Shown: in pieces, positions 50,231 through 58,608 of the stretch
Numbering within the stretch: position 1 is the stretch's first letter
How the letters are laid out: each line of letters opens with the position of its first letter
From: Acetobacteraceae bacterium
GTDB lineage: Bacteria > Pseudomonadota > Alphaproteobacteria > Acetobacterales > Acetobacteraceae
Direction of reading: 5' to 3'
Assembly (NCBI GenBank): GCA_947455205.1
Contig: CANGNF010000007.1
Location: 62,001-126,000 of the forward strand
Length of the DNA stretch: 64,000 bases
Made by a program: the position numbers and the translations under genes
The notes under the pieces: model-generated
Databases searched by the model: none
What the model was told of the DNA's origin: nothing
What the model saw: the letters and a program-made list of their open reading frames with translations, nothing else

Positions 50231-50980
50231 TTACTTCCCCGCCCAGTGGATGAAGCGCTTTTCCAGCAGCAGGAAGGTCAGGTTCAGCAGGTAGCCCAGC
50301 GCGCCGGCGACGAAGATGACGCCGTACATCAACCCGCTCTCGAACAGCGATTGCGCGACAATGACGCGCTGGCCCAGGCCATCCGTGCTGCCGATGAACA
50401 TCTCGGCGACCACCACGATGACCAGCGCCAGCGAGACGCCGCTGCGCATGCCCACCAAAATCTGCGGCATGGCTTCCCACAGCATCACGTCGAAGACCAC
50501 GCGCAGCGGGCTGGCGCCCATGACGCGGGCGGCCAGCAGCCTGGTGCGGCGTGCATTCATCACGCCATAGGCGGCGTTGAACAGGATGACCAACGCGGCC
50601 CCGAAGGCGGCGACGGCGATCTTGGTGCCCTCACCAACGCCGAACAGAATGAGGAACAGCGGGAACAGCGCGGAAGCCGGGGTGGAGCGGAAGAAATCCA
50701 CGACGAATTCCACCGCGCGATAGACGTTCTCCTTCGCCCCCAGCAGCAGGCCGAGCGGCACGCCGATGGCGCAGGCGACGAGGAAGCTCAGCACCGTCCG
50801 CGTCACCGTGCGCCACAGGTCGTGCAGCAGAGGACCCTGGGTGAAGGACTTCGCGGTGTCGTTGAAGGTTTCCAGCGGAGACGGCAGCAGCACCGGGTCG
50901 GCCAGGCGCAGCAGCACCGCCAGCCACCACAGCGCGATGAAGCCGGCCGCGCCGCCGGCGGGTACCAGCAGCGCCTTCAT
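50231..50980 (-). CDS. SsuC/TauC-type ABC transporter permease
   Basis: Inner-membrane permease of a nitrate/sulfonate/taurine/pyrimidine-precursor type importer. 249 residues with about six membrane helices. The EAA loop GASPLRVVFDVMLWEAMPQIL is clear, and VDFFRSTPASALFPLFLILFG is the family landmark preceding it. Overlaps the ATPase gene by four bases (ATGA). Last gene of the VOC, binding protein, ATPase, permease operon. Confidence 0.93.
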   Translation of the reverse strand: MKALLVPAGGAAGFIALWWLAVLLRLADPVLLPSPLETFNDTAKSFTQGPLLHDLWRTVTRTVLSFLVACAIGVPLGLLLGAKENVYRAVEFVVDFFRSTPASALFPLFLILFGVGEGTKIAVAAFGAALVILFNAAYGVMNARRTRLLAARVMGASPLRVVFDVMLWEAMPQILVGMRSGVSLALVIVVVAEMFIGSTDGLGQRVIVAQSLFESGLMYGVIFVAGALGYLLNLTFLLLEKRFIHWAGK

Positions 50981-51753
50981 GCCCCGGCCACCGCGCGGGT
51001 GAAGACATCCAGGCAGCGCGCCTTGATGGCGATGAAGTCGGGTGCCGAAAGCGTCGCCGCCTCGCGCGGCCAGGCCAGGTCAACGGCGATGTCGTCCGCC
51101 ACCAGGGTGGGGCGTCGGGTCAGCATCAGGATGCGGTCGGCCAGGACGATGCTCTCCTCCAGGTCGTGGCTGACCAGGATGGTGGTGGTCTTCCGTGCCT
51201 TCAGCACCTGCTGCAGCAGCGTGCGGAGCGACAGCGTGGTCTCGTAGTCCAGTGCGGAGAAGGGCTCGTCGAGGAACAGCACCTCGGGTTCCACCGCCAG
51301 CGCGCGCATGATGGAGACCAGCTGCTGCTGCCCGCCGCTGAGCGAATAGGGGTAGGCGTTGAGGTCGAAGCGCACACGGAAATCCGCCGCCAGCGCCTCC
51401 AGCCGGCGCTCGATCTCGGCGCGCTTCAGCCCCATGCGGCGCAGCGGATAGCGGATGTTCTCGGCGGCGCGGCGCCAGGGGAACAGCGCCTCGCGGTAGT
51501 TCTGGAAGACGTAGCCGATCCGCACCTCATCCACGATGCGGCCGTCGAACAGGATCTCGCCGCCATCGGCCGGCAGCAGGCCCGCGGCCATGTTGATCAG
51601 CGTGGACTTGCCGCAGCCATTCGGGCCGAAGATGGCCAGGATGTCGCCGCGCTTCACATCCAGCGAGAAGCCGTCATAGACCGGCACGCCGCCGAAGGCC
51701 TTGCGCAGGCCGCGTACGGAAAGCGCGGCCTCACGCGGGGAGATGGCGCTCAA
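50977..51753 (-). CDS. SsuB/TauB-type ABC transporter ATPase
   Basis: ATPase of the importer. 258 residues. Walker A GPNGCGKST is at 43-51, signature LSGGQQQLVSIMRAL, Walker B VLFLDEPFSALDYET, and the switch His in VSHDLEE. The start is TTG at 51753, overlapping the TGA of the binding-protein gene (TTGA at 51750-51753); no ATG gives a fitting N-terminus, so the TTG is likely real and translation is coupled. Confidence 0.93.
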   Translation of the reverse strand: MSAISPREAALSVRGLRKAFGGVPVYDGFSLDVKRGDILAIFGPNGCGKSTLINMAAGLLPADGGEILFDGRIVDEVRIGYVFQNYREALFPWRRAAENIRYPLRRMGLKRAEIERRLEALAADFRVRFDLNAYPYSLSGGQQQLVSIMRALAVEPEVLFLDEPFSALDYETTLSLRTLLQQVLKARKTTTILVSHDLEESIVLADRILMLTRRPTLVADDIAVDLAWPREAATLSAPDFIAIKARCLDVFTRAVAGA

Positions 51754-52712
51754 GGCGCCCGCAGCAATTGCGCCGTGGTGATGCGCTCCCGCACCACGCC
51801 CTGGGCCACCGCCAAGTCGATGAACTTCTGCAGGTCGGCCAGCATCTGCGGCGTCATCTCGCTGGCCAGGGTGAAGCGTTGCAACGGCATCACGGTGGCC
51901 AGCTCGGCCGGGGTGTTCAGGTGGCTGGTCAGCACCTGGCGCGTGGTCAGGTCGCTGCGCACAGCCATCACGGCCTTGCCCCAGGCGGCGGCGTAGCGCT
52001 TGGCCACGTCGTGCCGCGTCTCCAGGAACTTGCCGGAGAAGCCGGCGCCCGAGGCAAAGGCGAAGGCGTCGCGCCGGCCCAGCATGTGCGTGGCGATGAC
52101 GCCGGCCTCAAGCCGCTGCATGGCGCCGTTGCGCACGCCGATGGTGGCGACGGGCTCCAGCGTATAGGCCGCGTCGAACTGGCCGGACTGCATGGCGCCG
52201 ACATGCTGGCCCATGGGCTGCTCGACCAGGGTGTAGTCTCGGTTCTCAACCAGGCCGACGGCGGCCAGCGCGCCGCGCGCACCCGCCAGGTTGCCGGGGC
52301 CGGGGGCGGAGATGATGCGCGCGCCCTTCAGGTCCGTCAGCACCTTGGCCGGGCTGCCCGGGCGGACGACGAATTGCTCCATCTGGTATTCGGCGTTCTG
52401 GCCGTTGATGGAGAAGAACAGCACCGAATTGGCGCGGCGGCTGTTGATGTTGGCGGCTTCCAGCGTCACCAGGTTGGTGCAGGCCTCGGCGTCGCCGGTC
52501 ACAAGCGACTGCACGATAAGCGGATGCGTCGCCAGCGGCGTGCCCACGGGCTCGATGCCGACTTCGGCGAAGTAGCCGCGGGTCACGGCGACCCAGTAGG
52601 GCAGGGTGGAGGCGGCGTCGAAGGTCGCGACCTTCACGGTATCCGCGGCGCGGGCGGTGCCGATGACGAAGGGCGCGGCGACAGCGCCCAGCAGCAGGGA
52701 ACGACGATGCAT
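51750..52712 (-). CDS. SsuA/ThiY-type ABC transporter substrate-binding protein
   Basis: Periplasmic receptor of the NMT1/SsuA family. 320 residues. Signal peptide MHRRSLLLGAVAAPFVIGTA ending near ARA-ADTVK. Two-lobed fold with DAASTLPYWVAVTRGYFAEV, EACTNLVTLEAANIN and GARIISAPGPGNLAGARGAL. Relatives bind sulfonates, nitrate, hydroxypyrimidines or riboflavin; ligand not resolved. Its ATG overlaps the VOC gene's stop by one base. Confidence 0.92.
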   Translation of the reverse strand: MHRRSLLLGAVAAPFVIGTARAADTVKVATFDAASTLPYWVAVTRGYFAEVGIEPVGTPLATHPLIVQSLVTGDAEACTNLVTLEAANINSRRANSVLFFSINGQNAEYQMEQFVVRPGSPAKVLTDLKGARIISAPGPGNLAGARGALAAVGLVENRDYTLVEQPMGQHVGAMQSGQFDAAYTLEPVATIGVRNGAMQRLEAGVIATHMLGRRDAFAFASGAGFSGKFLETRHDVAKRYAAAWGKAVMAVRSDLTTRQVLTSHLNTPAELATVMPLQRFTLASEMTPQMLADLQKFIDLAVAQGVVRERITTAQLLRAP

Positions 52713-53221
52713 CAGCCAAGCCTCGGGTAGGTGGTTGCGTCGAAGAAGCTGCTGCCGGCGACGTAGCGGCGGCCGTCGCTCATGTCCGGAGAGGCTCCGG
52801 TCTCGAAGTTGCCGTCGAAGGTCAACTCAAGCTGCACGCCGGAGGGGTCGTAGACGAAGAGCTGCCAGAGCGTGGTGCCCGGCACCAGGAACTCCCGCCA
52901 GTCCAGCCCATGCGCGCGGAAGCGGGCGATGTAGGAGTGGTAGCCGCGGCAAGCCAGCGACACATGGTCGATGGCGGCGGTGCCGGACGGCGCGATGCCA
53001 TCGGCCCCCAGGGCCGGGCCGCCGGCATAGATGTGCATGATGGCCGGACCACCGGGCAGCGGAATGCCGAGCCAGGCGCCGGGATAGCCGAAATCCGGCC
53101 GGAACACGGACACCAGCCCGAGCACCTTGGTATAGAAGGTGACGGTGGCATCCAGGTCGTTGGTCTTGATCGCCACGTGGAACAGCCCGGCGACCATGGG
53201 CGCGATGCTTGTCTCGGTCAT
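52712..53221 (-). CDS. VOC-family (glyoxalase/extradiol-dioxygenase fold) protein
   Basis: Metal-dependent vicinal-oxygen-chelate protein. 169 residues from the ATG at 53221 (alternative ATG at 53197). The usual metal triad is visible: His15 (FHVAIKTNDL), His86 (IDHVSLACRGY) and Glu132 (VQLELTFDG). Two beta-alpha-beta modules are present. A dioxygenase, isomerase or hydrolase role is possible. First gene of the transporter operon and divergent from the MarR regulator, which suggests MarR control. Confidence 0.88.
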   Translation of the reverse strand: MTETSIAPMVAGLFHVAIKTNDLDATVTFYTKVLGLVSVFRPDFGYPGAWLGIPLPGGPAIMHIYAGGPALGADGIAPSGTAAIDHVSLACRGYHSYIARFRAHGLDWREFLVPGTTLWQLFVYDPSGVQLELTFDGNFETGASPDMSDGRRYVAGSSFFDATTYPRLG

Positions 53222-53300
53222 GCATCCTGTGCAGCAACCGCCGTGCCAACGGCCAGGGCGCGGCCTGTGGCGCGGGCACGCAGCGGATGACCAAAACGCC

Positions 53301-53322
53301 GGCAATCGGTGCCGCCATTGCC
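53301..53322. promoter_or_regulatory. Inverted repeat between the VOC/transport operon and the MarR gene
   Basis: GGCAAT-10-ATTGCC in the 176-base divergent gap. A spacing of 16 bases centre to centre is compatible with a dimeric regulator. Support is positional only; a short repeat of this quality can occur by chance in GC-rich DNA. Confidence 0.3.
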
Positions 53323-53397
53323 CGCCGAAGCGCCGCTGCGTTGACGCCGCCGGCGCGGGACCGTAATCGGCGGCGGCAAGCACGTCAGGAACCGGAA

Positions 53398-53958
53398 TTG
53401 AAGGCCGCGCCGAAGACCATCCGGGCCGAGCAGGCCGCGCTGACCGTCTCCCGCCCCGCGCTGCTGAACGGCGGCAGCGACCGCGACTTTCGGCTGCTGG
53501 TGCACAACCTGTTCGGCTTCCTGGCGCGGCACGAGGCGATCCGCGAGGGCCACGCCGCCTATATCGGCCTGGTCGGCATCGAGTACACGATCCTGATCTC
53601 GATCGCGCATCTTTCCGCCGAGGGCGATGTCAGCATCCGCACCGTGGCGGACCACCTGCACCTCAGCGGTGCCTTCGTCACCACCGTGACCAAGCGGCTG
53701 CTGGCCAAGGGGCTGGTGGACAAGGCGATGGACCCGAGCGACCGGCGCCGGCTGTGCCTGACCGTGACGGCCGAGGGCCGCGCGCTGCTGGAGCAGCTGG
53801 CGCCGACCCAGCGCCAGGTGAACGACGTGGAGTTCGAGAGCCTGACCGCCGAGGACTTCCAGCGGCTCTCCGCCATGGTCGCGCGGCTGCTGGACGGCAG
53901 CGAGCGCGCGCTGGCCCTGCAGCGCGCGTTGGCGGCGGCTTCAGCCCAGCGGCGGTGA
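53398..53958 (+). CDS. MarR-family transcriptional regulator
   Basis: Winged-helix regulator, 186 residues from a TTG at 53398 with AGGA eight bases upstream. Longer starts (ATG at 53287) would add about 37 unconserved, Arg/Ala-rich residues and swallow the promoter gap, so I prefer the TTG. Core: VGIEYTILISIAHL, recognition helix LSGAFVTTVTKRLLAKGLV and wing DPSDRRRLCLTVTAEG. It probably controls the divergent VOC/ABC operon and the HpaB-enamidase genes. Its last 18 bases overlap the convergent HpaB-type gene. Confidence 0.88.
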   Translation: MKAAPKTIRAEQAALTVSRPALLNGGSDRDFRLLVHNLFGFLARHEAIREGHAAYIGLVGIEYTILISIAHLSAEGDVSIRTVADHLHLSGAFVTTVTKRLLAKGLVDKAMDPSDRRRLCLTVTAEGRALLEQLAPTQRQVNDVEFESLTAEDFQRLSAMVARLLDGSERALALQRALAAASAQRR

Positions 53959-55422
53959 GGTCCGCTCCAGCACCTGGTCCACCAGCCCGGTCGCGCCGGC
54001 CCAGTCCGCGGTGCGGAAGGCGTGGCCGCGGGTGACGAACTGGGCGCCGGCGTAGAACATCTCGTACTGTTGGTGCCGAGAGGCGTATTCGCTGCCCACC
54101 GCGTCCCAGGCCAGCTTGAGGAAGCGCACCCGCTCATCCGGGCTCATCGCCGCCGAGACCTGGGTGCTGCGGATGATCTTCGCCATCTCCGCATTGGCGT
54201 AGTCCTTCACCGAGGAGGGCAGCATGATCAGCGAGCCGCCGGCGAGTTCGCGGATGCTGGCGACGAAGCTGCCGTACAGCTCCTGCGTGTGCACCTGCGC
54301 GGCGTAGACCAGATGCCGGTCCGGCACGAAGTAGGGGCCGCGCATCTTCCCCGCGGCCTCGATGCCATACAGCATGGCCTGCACCACGGAGGCCTGGGAG
54401 GCCATCTTGCCCAGCAGGTCGCGCACCGGCGGCATGTTGATGGTGCCGATGGTTTCCGTGACGCGGCGGGCGATGCCGAGCAGGAAGCGCAGCTTCACCG
54501 TCAGCCGGATCTGCGCCTGGTAGTTCTGGTAGATATGGCCGGGCGTATCGTGGAACTGGGCGCGGCAGAGGTCCGGGTTGCGATGATGGAACACCCGGTC
54601 CCACGGCACCTTCACGTCGTCGAAGAACAGCACCGCGTCGTTCTCGTCGAAATGCGTCGCCAGCGGGTTGTCGAAGGCGCTGACCGCGTGCTGCTCGTAG
54701 CTCTTGCGGGAGAGCACCTTCAGGCCCTTGGTGTTCATCGGCAGGCCGCAGGCGAAGGCGAGGTTCTCCTCGCCGGGCTTCAGCGGCTGCAGGCTGGCGA
54801 CGAAGACCTCGTTGGCCATGATGGAACTGGTGCCGAGCATCTTGGCGCCACGGATGGTCAGGCCGCCGGCGTCCTCGTCCACGATCGAGGCAACCAGGTC
54901 ATCGCCCTGCTGCTGGCCCCAGTCCTTGGAGCGGTCGGCCTGCGGGTTGATGATGACGTAGGTCAGGAAGGCGTCTGCGGCGCGCATCTGGGCGTAGTAG
55001 TCGCCCAATACGGCGGCACCGCGCGCATCCTGCGCCGCGATGACGTCCAGCCCCATCACCTGGCCGCCCAGCGCGGAGGCGACATGGTCCGGCGAGCGGC
55101 CGAGGAAGCCGCCGCTGAGTTCCGCCCAGGCCACCAGGGCCTCCCGGCGCTGCACCAGCTCGGCAAAGCTGGTGGGCAGTTGCCAGGCGCGGTTGACGCG
55201 ATGGCCCTGCGGGTCGGCAAAGGTCATCTTCTCCAGGTTTTCCGGCCGGGCCTGGTAGTCGTACATCGCGGCGGCAGCGGCGCAGGCGTTGCGGAAGGCC
55301 GGATGGGTGGTGACATCGGCCACCTGCTCACCTTCCAGGAAGACCGCGCGGCCATCCCGCAGGCTGGCCAGGTGCTGGGCGCCATCCTTCACCGTGGCGC
55401 CGATCCGGGTGGTGACGTTCAT
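53941..55422 (-). CDS. HpaB-type (4-hydroxyphenylacetate 3-hydroxylase family) FADH2 monooxygenase
   Basis: Acyl-CoA-dehydrogenase-fold flavin monooxygenase of the HpaB/PvcC family. 493 residues. N-terminal domain contains SLRDGRAVFLEGEQVADV and FLGRSPDHVA. The middle domain has GLTIRGAKMLGTSSIMANEVFV. Further on come FFDDVKVPWDRVF and the helical C-terminal domain with VQAMLYGIEAAG and ELAGGSLIMLPSSVKDY. Such enzymes need FADH2 from a small reductase (HpaC), which is not in the window. Divergent from the AA_synth/enamidase operon across a 173-base operator-rich gap. Substrate may be a hydroxylated aromatic or N-heterocycle. Confidence 0.93.
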   Translation of the reverse strand: MNVTTRIGATVKDGAQHLASLRDGRAVFLEGEQVADVTTHPAFRNACAAAAAMYDYQARPENLEKMTFADPQGHRVNRAWQLPTSFAELVQRREALVAWAELSGGFLGRSPDHVASALGGQVMGLDVIAAQDARGAAVLGDYYAQMRAADAFLTYVIINPQADRSKDWGQQQGDDLVASIVDEDAGGLTIRGAKMLGTSSIMANEVFVASLQPLKPGEENLAFACGLPMNTKGLKVLSRKSYEQHAVSAFDNPLATHFDENDAVLFFDDVKVPWDRVFHHRNPDLCRAQFHDTPGHIYQNYQAQIRLTVKLRFLLGIARRVTETIGTINMPPVRDLLGKMASQASVVQAMLYGIEAAGKMRGPYFVPDRHLVYAAQVHTQELYGSFVASIRELAGGSLIMLPSSVKDYANAEMAKIIRSTQVSAAMSPDERVRFLKLAWDAVGSEYASRHQQYEMFYAGAQFVTRGHAFRTADWAGATGLVDQVLERTSPPLG

Positions 55423-55452
55423 GGCGGGGTTCCTGCGCTGGGAGCCTAGGGA

Positions 55453-55475
55453 AATAGCTTCGCAAGAAAGCTATT
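55453..55475. promoter_or_regulatory. Perfect inverted repeat, likely MarR operator for hpaB-like and enamidase genes
   Basis: AATAGCTT-CGCAAGA-AAGCTATT: perfect 8-base arms with a 7-base spacer, AT-rich against a GC-rich background. It lies 30 bases upstream of the HpaB-type start and about 120 bases before the divergent AA_synth start. The same gap holds two copies of GGTTGCAAGG (55490-55499 and 55540-55549) and several GCAAG/CTTGC elements. I infer binding by the nearby MarR protein. Confidence 0.65.
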
Positions 55476-55595
55476 CGCTTCCCGGGCGCGGTTGCAAGGG
55501 CCATCTGCGGCGGCAACAAGGCGCTTGCCAAATGGCTTCGGTTGCAAGGTAATGCCGCAAGGGCGCCGCATTGCCCGGCATAAGGGAGTGTGGGC

Positions 55596-56180
55596 ATGCG
55601 CCTGGTCATGCGCCGCTGGTTCACCATGGTGGACCACAAGATCACCGAAGCCGACCGCACCGATGGCGGCCCGCCGCTGCGCCGGGTCGCTGCCATTGCC
55701 GTGCTGGCAAACCCCTATGCCGGGCAGGGCTTCGTGGCCGACTTGGCGCCGGCCATCGCGGCCAGCGAGGCGCTTGGCGAGGAACTCGCGGCCATCGCCA
55801 TGCAGGCCATGGGCGACTTTCCGGTGGAAAGCTACGGCAAGGGCGGCATCGTCGGGCTGGGTGGCGAGCAGGAGCATGTGAACGCGCTGCTGACCACCAC
55901 CTTTGCCGAGCCGTTGCGGAAAGCGGTGGGCGGCGGCGCGGCGTGGATATCCTCCTTCACCAAGCGCGGCGCGCCGGGCAGCAGCATCGACGTGCCGATG
56001 GCGCACAAGGACGCGCTGTATGTCCGCAGCCACTATGACGGCATGTCCCTGACGCTGCCGGATGCGCCGCAGGCCGACGAGGTGGCGCTGATCGTCTGCC
56101 TGGCCAATCGCGGGCGGATCAACGCGCGGGTGGGCGGGCTGGCAGCCGGGAAGATCGAAGGCAAGGACGGGCTGCGCTGA
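55596..56180 (+). CDS. AA_synth (PF06684, formerly DUF1185) family protein
   Basis: 194 residues from the ATG at 55596, seven bases after GGGAG; the GTG at 55590 is too close to that site. Landmarks: RRVAAIAVLANPYAGQGFV, ELAAIAMQAMGDFPVESYGK, SSFTKRGAPGSSIDVPMAHKD and LIVCLANRGRINARVGGL. The family has a chorismate-mutase-like fold and no firmly proven reaction; it recurs with amidohydrolases and transporters, as here. Overlaps the enamidase-like gene by one base, so it likely acts in the same pathway. Confidence 0.85.
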   Translation: MRLVMRRWFTMVDHKITEADRTDGGPPLRRVAAIAVLANPYAGQGFVADLAPAIAASEALGEELAAIAMQAMGDFPVESYGKGGIVGLGGEQEHVNALLTTTFAEPLRKAVGGGAAWISSFTKRGAPGSSIDVPMAHKDALYVRSHYDGMSLTLPDAPQADEVALIVCLANRGRINARVGGLAAGKIEGKDGLR

Positions 56181-57376
56181 TGCGCACCGCCATCGTCAAC
56201 CTGGGCGGGCTCTGCACCGGGGACTACCTGAACCCGCTTATCCAGGCCGATGGCATCCTGATGGAAGCCGGGCGAATCACCGCCATCGGCACGCTGACGG
56301 CGGCGCAGACCGAGGCCTGCGACGTGGTGATCGACGCCGGCGGCACCATCGCCGCGCCGGGGCTGATCGACAGCCATGTCCACATCACCTTCGGCGACTA
56401 TACGCCGCGCCAGCGCACCGTCGGCTTCCTGGAAAGCTACCTGCATGGCGGCGTCACCTGCGCCATCACCGCCAGCGAAGTGCATGTGCCCGGCCGCCCG
56501 AAGGACCCCGCCGGGGTCAAGGCGCTGGCCCTGGCGGCGCGGGCCTGCTTCCTCAACTACCGGCCCGGCGGCATGCGGGTGCATGCCGGCAGCATCATCC
56601 TGGAACCTGGCCTGACCGAGGCCGACCTGAAGGAGATCGCCGCCGCCGGCATCTGGCTGGCCAAGGCAGGCTTCGGCGCCTTCGAGACCCCCTACGGCTA
56701 CGCGCCGCTGATGCACGCGGCACGCGAAGCCGGCATGGTCACCACCATGCATACCGGCGGCTCCTCCATCCCCGGCTCGTCCGGCATCTGGGCAGAGCAT
56801 GTGCTGGCCAGCAACGCGCATGTCTCCTTCCACGTGAATGGCGGGCCGGTGGCGATGCCGGATGCCGGCTTTCCGCGCCTGGTGAATGAGAGCGACGTGG
56901 CGATGCAAATCTGCACCGCCGGCAACCTGCGCACCGCGCTGCTGACCGCGCGCCTGCTGGAGGAAGCGAAGCAGCCGGAACGCCTGCTGATCGCCACGGA
57001 TACGCCGACCGGCAGCGGGATCATGCCGCTGGGCATGCTCTACACCATCAGCCACCTGGCTTCCCTTGGTGGCATGGCGCCGGAAGCGGCCATTGCCGCC
57101 GCCACGGGCAACAATGCGCGGGTCTACCGGCTGAACAGCGGCATCCTGGCGCCCGGCCGCGACGCCGACGTGATCCTACTGGATGCCTGCGCCGGCGGTG
57201 CCTGCGATGACGCGCTCTCGGCCTTGCGCAACGGCGACATTCCCGCCGTCGGCGCGGTGGTGACGGATGGCGTGCCGCGCTTCGTCGGCCGCAGCCGCAA
57301 CACGCCGGGCACCACGCGCAGCGTTCGCGTGGCACGCTGCGTGCTTCCCATGAGTTTCGACGCTTCCGCGCATTGA
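56180..57376 (+). CDS. Enamidase-like amidohydrolase
   Basis: Amidohydrolase-superfamily enzyme resembling the enamidase of bacterial nicotinate fermentation, which opens 6-oxo-tetrahydronicotinate to 2-formylglutarate. 398 residues. Metal site: His66/His68 (DSHVHITFGDY), His191 (MHTGGSSIPGSSG), His218 (FHVNGGP) and Asp274 (TDTPTGSG). Lys162 (LAKAGFG) lies about where the bridging residue is expected; dihydropyrimidinases use a carbamylated Lys there. The N-terminus MRTAIVNLGGLCTGDYLNPL and C-terminal block ending SRNTPGTTRS suit the enamidase group. Operon with AA_synth and the Liv transporter. Substrate inferred only as a cyclic (en)amide. Confidence 0.85.
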   Translation: MRTAIVNLGGLCTGDYLNPLIQADGILMEAGRITAIGTLTAAQTEACDVVIDAGGTIAAPGLIDSHVHITFGDYTPRQRTVGFLESYLHGGVTCAITASEVHVPGRPKDPAGVKALALAARACFLNYRPGGMRVHAGSIILEPGLTEADLKEIAAAGIWLAKAGFGAFETPYGYAPLMHAAREAGMVTTMHTGGSSIPGSSGIWAEHVLASNAHVSFHVNGGPVAMPDAGFPRLVNESDVAMQICTAGNLRTALLTARLLEEAKQPERLLIATDTPTGSGIMPLGMLYTISHLASLGGMAPEAAIAAATGNNARVYRLNSGILAPGRDADVILLDACAGGACDDALSALRNGDIPAVGAVVTDGVPRFVGRSRNTPGTTRSVRVARCVLPMSFDASAH

Positions 57377-57386
57377 GGGCATCCCG

Positions 57387-58604
57387 ATGACGATTTCCCG
57401 CCGTTTGCTGCTGGCCACGCCGGCCCTGATGCTGGCGCGTCCCGGCGCCTCCCAGGCGCGCTTCGCCGGGCTGGAAGTGAAGCTGGGCGCCATCGTGCCC
57501 AGCAGCGGCCCCTTCGCGGAATGGGGGCGCACCAACACCGTGGCGCTGCGCATGGTGGAGGAGCAGGTCAATGCCGGCGGCGGCATCGGCGGCGCCAAGC
57601 TGAGCATCGCCATCTACGACGACGCCGCCCGCCCGGCGCAGGCCGCCAACCTGGTGCGCAAGCTGGCGGATGACGACAAGGTGCTGGCCATCGCCGGCCC
57701 ACTGACCAGCAGCGCTTGCGAAGTGGCCTTTCCGGTGGCCAACCAGGCCAAGCTGGTGGCTTGCAGCCAGGCGTCGTCCAAGCCCGGCACCGCCGCGGCC
57801 AACCGCCCTTGGGCCTTCCGCAACACCATCGATGAAGCGGTGCTGCTGAAGACCTCGCTGCCCTGGTTCAAGCGGACCTATTCGGTCGAGACCATCGCCA
57901 TCATCTACGACGCCAAGGACGCCAACTCGGTCGCGCTCGGCAGCCGGATCATGCCGGAGATGCTGAAGGAGAACGGCATCCGCCTTCTGAACGAGGGCTC
58001 GCTGGCCACCTTCAACACCGGCGATATCGACGTCTCCGCGCAGATCACCGCGCTGAAGGCGCTGAACCCCGCCGCGCTGGTCGTGGCCGCCGACTACTCG
58101 CAGGCTGTGACGGTGCTGCGGGAAATGCGGCGTCAGGGCTTCATCAAGCCGGTCATCGGTGGCACGCCGCTGATCTCCTCGGCCATCCTGCGCGCCGCGC
58201 CGGAAATCCCGGTGGTGTCCTGCGCCACCTATTACGCGGGTCAGCAGGGCGAGAAGGTGCAGCGATTCACCAACGCGCTGCAGCCGCGGCTGCGTGCCAC
58301 CGCCGGCCTGCCGGCGACGATCGAGCCGAGCATGTACGACGCCCACATGGCCGAGATTGTCGGCATGTACACCGACGCCGTGCTGCGCGGTGGGCTGACG
58401 CTGAAGCCGGCCGACCTGGAGAGCGACCGCGCGAAGCTTCGCGCCCACCTGGAGAAGCTGAGCGGCTATGAGGGCCTCTCCGGCCCGATCCATTTCGCCG
58501 AGACCGGCGACGCGGTGAAGGTGTTCTTCACCGTGGTCGGCCAGAACGGCAGCTGGACCGAGAAGGTCCGTGGCTGCAGCACCTCCGGCAGCCTGACCTG
58601 CTGA
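57387..58604 (+). CDS. Branched-chain-type ABC transporter substrate-binding protein (LivK class)
   Basis: Periplasmic receptor of the HAAT class (Peripla_BP_6). 405 residues. N-terminus MTISRRLLLATPALMLARPG is a Tat-like/Sec signal ending near SQA-RFAGLE. Fold landmarks: VKLGAIVPSSGPFAEWGR, NAGGGIGGAKLSIAIYDDAA and the hinge region near IGGTPLISSA. In catabolic clusters such receptors often bind aromatic acids rather than leucine. Starts ten bases after the enamidase-like stop, so probably in the same operon. Confidence 0.93.
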   Translation: MTISRRLLLATPALMLARPGASQARFAGLEVKLGAIVPSSGPFAEWGRTNTVALRMVEEQVNAGGGIGGAKLSIAIYDDAARPAQAANLVRKLADDDKVLAIAGPLTSSACEVAFPVANQAKLVACSQASSKPGTAAANRPWAFRNTIDEAVLLKTSLPWFKRTYSVETIAIIYDAKDANSVALGSRIMPEMLKENGIRLLNEGSLATFNTGDIDVSAQITALKALNPAALVVAADYSQAVTVLREMRRQGFIKPVIGGTPLISSAILRAAPEIPVVSCATYYAGQQGEKVQRFTNALQPRLRATAGLPATIEPSMYDAHMAEIVGMYTDAVLRGGLTLKPADLESDRAKLRAHLEKLSGYEGLSGPIHFAETGDAVKVFFTVVGQNGSWTEKVRGCSTSGSLTC

Positions 58605-58608
58605 CCCT

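Noticed and set aside
53209-53397. Longer MarR protein starting at 53209 or 53287
   Set aside because: The added residues are unconserved and Arg/Ala-rich, would leave no promoter space for the divergent VOC operon, and lack a ribosome-binding site; the TTG at 53398 has AGGA at good spacing.
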